Of a stretch of 64,000 bases of DNA, positions 59,942 through 64,000 are shown one piece after another. The DNA comes from Methylomarinum sp. Ch1-1 (GTDB lineage: Bacteria > Pseudomonadota > Gammaproteobacteria > Methylococcales > Methylomonadaceae), in the NCBI RefSeq assembly GCF_030717995.2, contig NZ_CP157743.1, forward strand, positions 4,304,501-4,368,500, read 5' to 3'. The notes under the pieces are model-generated. The model did no database searches and was not told where the DNA came from. It worked only from the letters and a program-made list of their open reading frames with translations. A program made the translations under genes and the position numbers. Each line of letters starts with the position of its first letter. Positions within the stretch are counted from its first letter, which is position 1.

Positions 59942-62038
59942 TTATGCACGCTGTCCGACAGTCGAAATCACCTTGATCTGCCGATCCTCGGGGATTTCGT
60001 TATATGCCAGCACATGTAATCCGGAAATTGAATGACGAACGAAGCGGGCCAGCCAGGGACGCACGAAAGAGGACACCAACAATACCGGCGTCATGCCTTC
60101 CATTTCCATTTTTTGTGCGCTTTCTTCCAGTGATTTGTGCATTTGTTCCGCCAATCCCGGCTCCAATCCGGCCCCGCCTTCGCTCGCCGTCTGCAAAGAT
60201 TGCTGCAATATCCGTTCCAACTCCGGATCGAGCGTGATGACCGCGACTTCCTGATGTACCCCATTGATTTCGTGAATAATTGAGCGTCCCAAGGCGGACC
60301 GAACCGACGAGGTCAGGATGTCCGGATCTTGACTCTTGCCCCCGTATTCCGCCAAAGTTTCGGCGATCGTCCGCATGTCTCGAATCGAAACGCGTTCCTG
60401 CAGCAGATTTTGCAGAACCTTGACGACAATGCCCAGCGGCAGCGTTTTCGGCACCAGATCTTCAACCAGTTTAGGCGCCTGTTTGGCCAGATTGTCGAGA
60501 ATTTGCTGCGCTTCCTCGTAACCGAACAATTCATGGGCGTTGGACTGCAGAATATGGCTCAGATGGGTGGCCACGACCGTGCCGGGATCAACCACGGTAT
60601 AGCCCAGCGTTTGCGCATGATCTCTCTGCGACGGCTCGATCCATACCGCATCGAGGCCAAACGCGGGATCCTGGCATGGCGTGCCTTGCAAACTGCCGAA
60701 CACCCTGCCCGGATTAATCGCCATTTCCAAATCCGGCATGATATCGGCCTGCCCGGTCGTCACCCCCATCAGGGAAATGCGGTATTCGGTCGGCGATAAA
60801 TCGAGGTTATCGCGTATATGCACCGACGGAATCAGAAAACCCAGTTCCTGCGACAATTTCTTGCGCACGCCCTTGATACGGGTCATCAACTGCCCGCCCT
60901 GGTTTTTGTCGACCAGCGGAATCAAGCGATAGCCGACTTCCAATCCGATCATATCGACCGGCATCACGTCATCCCAGCCCAACTCCTTGATTTCGGTTTT
61001 CGCCTGCTGCGGCGCGGTCGCGACCCGTTCCAACGCCAGGCTTTCTTCCTGTTTATGTCGCTTATCGATCAGATAGGCGGCGCCGACCAGGGCCGCAGAA
61101 AGCAGGATGAACACCGCATTCGGCATGCCCGGTATGATGCCCAATAAACCCATCACCGCCGCGGTAATCAACAGCGTCTTAGGGTCATTGAATAATTGCG
61201 ACGACACCTGCTTGCCGATATCTTCGGTGCTGCCCCTAACCCGGGTCACGACGATCGCCGAGGCCGACGACAATAACAACGAGGGAATTTGCGCCACCAG
61301 CCCGTCGCCGATCGTCAGCAGCACATAGACTTCACCGGCGTCGGCAAAGCTCATGTCATGCTGTCCGACGCCGATCGCCAGCCCGCCGATGATGTTGACG
61401 AATAAAATGATAATGCCGGCCACCGCATCGCCGCGGACAAATTTACTGGCACCATCCATAGAGCCGTAAAAATCCGCTTCCGCGGCGATTTCCTCGCGCC
61501 GTTCCCGGGCCTCCTCCTGGTTGATCAGACCGGAATTCAAATCGGCATCGATGGCCATCTGTTTACCGGGCATCGCATCTAGCGTGAAGCGGGCTCCGAC
61601 TTCGGCGACCCGACCGGCACCCTTGGTGACGACGACGAAGTTGATCACCACCAGGATCGCGAACACCACCAAACCGACCGCAAAGTTGCCGCCGATGACG
61701 AAGGAGCCGAACGCTTCGATGACCTTGCCCGCGGCATCTCCGCCTTCATGACCTTCCAACAACACGATCCGGGTCGAGGCGACATTCAGGGCCAGACGCA
61801 ACAGCGTCGCCACCAGGATGACGGTGGGAAACACCGCGAATTCCAGCGGCTTCATGGTATAAACGACCACCAACAAGATAATCAGCGAAAAAGCGATATT
61901 GAAGGTGAAGAATAGATCCAATAAAAACGGCGGCAACGGCAGCACCACCATCGCCAAGATCATCAATATCATCAATGGAGCGCCAAGCCCCATACCGGAT
62001 ATCGTCCGGCCTGCATGCGCTATTTTCTGTAAATCCAT
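59942..62038 (-). CDS. flhA: Flagellar export gate protein FlhA
   Basis: 698 residues. Eight N-terminal membrane helices (e.g. LMILMILAMVVLPLPPFLLD, FAVGLVVFAILVVINFVVVT) include the FHIPEP-type loop region GARFTLDAMPGKQMAIDADL. The large cytoplasmic domain from about 350 ends near VISTVGQRA. It is the export gate that docks chaperone–substrate complexes. Operon with flhB upstream (6-bp gap). Confidence 0.96.
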   Translation of the reverse strand: MDLQKIAHAGRTISGMGLGAPLMILMILAMVVLPLPPFLLDLFFTFNIAFSLIILLVVVYTMKPLEFAVFPTVILVATLLRLALNVASTRIVLLEGHEGGDAAGKVIEAFGSFVIGGNFAVGLVVFAILVVINFVVVTKGAGRVAEVGARFTLDAMPGKQMAIDADLNSGLINQEEARERREEIAAEADFYGSMDGASKFVRGDAVAGIIILFVNIIGGLAIGVGQHDMSFADAGEVYVLLTIGDGLVAQIPSLLLSSASAIVVTRVRGSTEDIGKQVSSQLFNDPKTLLITAAVMGLLGIIPGMPNAVFILLSAALVGAAYLIDKRHKQEESLALERVATAPQQAKTEIKELGWDDVMPVDMIGLEVGYRLIPLVDKNQGGQLMTRIKGVRKKLSQELGFLIPSVHIRDNLDLSPTEYRISLMGVTTGQADIMPDLEMAINPGRVFGSLQGTPCQDPAFGLDAVWIEPSQRDHAQTLGYTVVDPGTVVATHLSHILQSNAHELFGYEEAQQILDNLAKQAPKLVEDLVPKTLPLGIVVKVLQNLLQERVSIRDMRTIAETLAEYGGKSQDPDILTSSVRSALGRSIIHEINGVHQEVAVITLDPELERILQQSLQTASEGGAGLEPGLAEQMHKSLEESAQKMEMEGMTPVLLVSSFVRPWLARFVRHSISGLHVLAYNEIPEDRQIKVISTVGQRA

Positions 62039-62044
62039 AACCGT

Positions 62045-63175
62045 TTAAGACTGTCTAAATTCATCGGGCACCGGCACGTCGGCGGGCGGGTAAGGTTTTT
62101 CCCAGCCGTTTTCGGAGGCCGCCTTTAACTGAAAAACATAGGCCAAGACCTGGGCGACAGCCAAAAAAAGACCTTGCGGAATTTCCTCGTTCAAATCGGT
62201 GGAATAATACAAGGCCCTGGCCAGCGGCGGTGCGGCCACCAACGGCACATCGGCCGCCAACGCCGCGTTACGGATTTGCGCGGCGATCAGGTCGACGCCC
62301 TTGGCGACCAATACCGGGGCGCCGCTGCCGTTTTGATCATATTTCAACGCGACGGCAAAGTGACTGGGATTGGTCACGATCACATCGGCCTTCGGCACCT
62401 CGTCCATCATGCGACGCTGGGAAATTTCCATCTGCATGCGCCGGACCCGCCCCTTGACCTCGGGACTGCCTTCCGATTCCTTGTTTTCGTCCTTCACTTC
62501 CTGCTTGGTCATCTTCAGCTGGCGCTTGTTATTCCATAACTGATAAGGCACATCGACCAGCACCACCAATAACAACGCCGAACTCAGGATCAACAGGCAA
62601 CGAACGATAATGTCGGCGGAACGATAAATGGCTCGGTCCACCGGCAAATTATTCATCGCGACCAGTTCATCTCGATATACATTGAACAAGGCGCCGGCGA
62701 CGATGAATACCAACGTGACTTTGAGCAGGGCCTTCAACAGTTCGACCAACCCCTGAATGCCGAAGATTTTCTTCAGCCCCTTCAACGGATTGAATTTCGA
62801 CAGCTTCGGTTGCATGGCCTCGCCGCTGAAATTCCAGCCGCCCATCAACATCGGCGTGATCAGCGCCGCCACCGCCAGCACCAACGCGAAGGGCGCAATC
62901 AACAGAATGCCATCGCTCATGCTGCGGCCGAAGTGACTGAGCGGACTGCTCGGGTCGAAAATAACTTCCCGGGACAAGCGAAACTGTCGCTTCATGATCT
63001 CAGCCAGACCGCGAGCCATATAGCCGCCCATGAAAATGAACAGCACCGAACTCGTGATCAACGAGACAAAGGTGTCCAACTCCTTGGAACGGGGGACTTG
63101 GCCTTTTTTACGCGCGTCTTCAAGACGCTTACTGGTGGGCTCTTCGCTTTTGTCTTGCCCTGAATCTTCAGCCAT
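62045..63175 (-). CDS. flhB: Flagellar export switch protein FlhB
   Basis: 376 residues. It starts with SGQDKSEEPTSKRLEDARKK (the family block E-x-P-T-x-K-R), has four membrane helices, and a cytoplasmic autocleavage domain with VIVTNPSHFAVALKYDQNGS. The cleavage motif is N-P-S-H rather than the usual N-P-T-H, a conservative change that should still allow cleavage. It sets export specificity from hook to filament. Confidence 0.95.
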   Translation of the reverse strand: MAEDSGQDKSEEPTSKRLEDARKKGQVPRSKELDTFVSLITSSVLFIFMGGYMARGLAEIMKRQFRLSREVIFDPSSPLSHFGRSMSDGILLIAPFALVLAVAALITPMLMGGWNFSGEAMQPKLSKFNPLKGLKKIFGIQGLVELLKALLKVTLVFIVAGALFNVYRDELVAMNNLPVDRAIYRSADIIVRCLLILSSALLLVVLVDVPYQLWNNKRQLKMTKQEVKDENKESEGSPEVKGRVRRMQMEISQRRMMDEVPKADVIVTNPSHFAVALKYDQNGSGAPVLVAKGVDLIAAQIRNAALAADVPLVAAPPLARALYYSTDLNEEIPQGLFLAVAQVLAYVFQLKAASENGWEKPYPPADVPVPDEFRQS

Positions 63176-63949
63176 TTATAACCTCAGTAAGTCGCTGACC
63201 AGGGTAAAGCCGTCATGCAAAATCGTGGCGAAACCTTCCAACATGTCCGCCAAGGTAACCCAGATCAGCACCATGCCCAGCATGATGGTAATCGGAAAAC
63301 CGACCCCGAAAATCTGTAACTGGGGCGCCGCCCTTGAGGCCACGCCAAAACTGATATGGACAAACAATATCGTCACCATGACCGGCAACGCCAATAAAAC
63401 GCCGCCGGCGAAAATTTGACTGCTCCAGGCAATCAAGCGCCATAAATCCGACTTTTGCAAACCGATTTCCGCCACCGGCAACGTGGTGAAACTCTGCGCA
63501 AGCATTTCGATCAACAACAGATGACCGTTTACCGCCAGAAATAACAGGCTGGCCGAAATCACAAAAATCTGCGCCACGACCGGCACCTGTATGCCGGTGG
63601 CGGGATCGACCAGAGAGGCAAACCCCAGCCCCATGCTGTAAGCGATCGACTGTCCCGCCACCAGCATCACCGAAAACACCATTTGCAGAATAAATCCAGC
63701 GCTGACGCCCAAGGCCATTTGCTGTATCGCCACGACGAAGCCTTGATAACTGAACAATTCGATAGCCGGCATCGGCGGCAACACCGGCACAATCACGCCG
63801 GTAATCAGCAACGACGCCATCACCCGGATTCTGGCCGGCAGCGCTTGTACGCTGAGCACCGGGGCGACCAAGAACATCGAGCTGATGCGAAAGAAGGGCC
63901 AAATAAACGAGGCCAGCAAGCCCAGCAGTTGATCCTCGCTGAAGTTCAT
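63176..63949 (-). CDS. fliR: Flagellar export apparatus protein FliR
   Basis: 257 residues with about six membrane helices, such as FIWPFFRISSMFLVAPVLSV, ASLLITGVIVPVLPPM and FAGGVLLALPVMVTILFVHI. It forms the export gate core with FliP and FliQ. Its ATG overlaps the fliQ stop, and its stop abuts the flhB start (1 bp). Confidence 0.95.
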   Translation of the reverse strand: MNFSEDQLLGLLASFIWPFFRISSMFLVAPVLSVQALPARIRVMASLLITGVIVPVLPPMPAIELFSYQGFVVAIQQMALGVSAGFILQMVFSVMLVAGQSIAYSMGLGFASLVDPATGIQVPVVAQIFVISASLLFLAVNGHLLLIEMLAQSFTTLPVAEIGLQKSDLWRLIAWSSQIFAGGVLLALPVMVTILFVHISFGVASRAAPQLQIFGVGFPITIMLGMVLIWVTLADMLEGFATILHDGFTLVSDLLRL

Positions 63950-64000
63950 CCTATCAGGCTGGGAATTTCTCTGACCAAGCCCTGAAAATAGTCGATCAGC
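63946..64000 (-). CDS. fliQ: FliQ, C-terminal end (cut by window edge)
   Basis: The minus-strand codons before the fliR start read LIDYFQGLVREIPSLIG and then TGA (63946–63948), matching the FliQ C-terminus and its normal position before fliR. Only 17 residues lie in the window; the stop overlaps the fliR ATG. Confidence 0.75.
   Translation of the reverse strand, partial: LIDYFQGLVREIPSLIG

Overview
The window looks like the chromosome of a flagellated gammaproteobacterium. The best guess is a Methylococcales-type (methanotroph-related) organism. This is inferred from gene order and protein character: ruvCAB–ybgC–tolQRAB–pal–cpoB–queE–queC in one run, and a polar-flagellum/chemotaxis cluster fliQ–fliR–flhB–flhA–flhF–fleN–fliA–cheY–cheZ–cheA–cheB–motC–motD–parA–cheW–cheW–small gene–DUF2802 in the Pseudomonas-like order. 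No methane-oxidation gene is in the window, so the genus is not fixed.

Layout. 1–5 kb: the start of an SLC13-type anion transporter (running off the left edge), a DUF1993 protein, two unrelated SAM methyltransferases and a secreted beta-propeller protein. 5–19.7 kb: an accessory, AT-richer stretch on the 3' side of a tRNA-Lys gene. It holds a FitAB/VapBC-type toxin–antitoxin pair, a large primase–helicase protein of the TOTE conflict-system type, a PRiA4_ORF3 protein, an SDR oxidoreductase, a broken zeta-like kinase module, HipBA, a DUF3037 protein, and dead IS1595- and IS66-type transposases. 19.7–21.3 kb: tRNA-Lys with promoter and terminator, then an oxygen-binding di-iron protein beside a small chemoreceptor-like coiled-coil protein. 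21.8–34 kb: housekeeping genes on the minus strand (queuosine, Tol-Pal, Holliday-junction resolution, YebC, serine synthesis). 34–36 kb: an unusual ClC protein and a thioredoxin-like protein. 36–39.6 kb: two defective insertion sequences with intact ends and target duplications, the second nested in a repeat. 39.6–46.8 kb: a membrane C13 (caspase-like) peptidase, HemJ, a mercaptopyruvate sulfurtransferase, a secreted calpain-like protein, a thioredoxin, a YgjP-type metallopeptidase, a group II truncated hemoglobin, a BI-1 family protein and a lipoprotein. 47–64 kb: the chemotaxis/flagellar cluster, all on the minus strand.

The most notable signal is non-coding: a layered set of small mobile repeats. 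(i) Three copies of a 131–234 bp MITE start CAGCAATTCCCA and each has a perfect 9-bp target duplication; they share ends with a 1.4-kb defective IS in the same window. (ii) A 67-bp palindromic element is inserted in opposite orientations into two different repeats, and the empty site of each host repeat is present elsewhere in the window. (iii) A GTAAYTATTCAG-ended family carries 7–8 bp duplications; one copy is interrupted by a complete IS. Their relative order of insertion can be read directly from the sequence.

All family assignments come from reading motifs in the translations. No database search was run.
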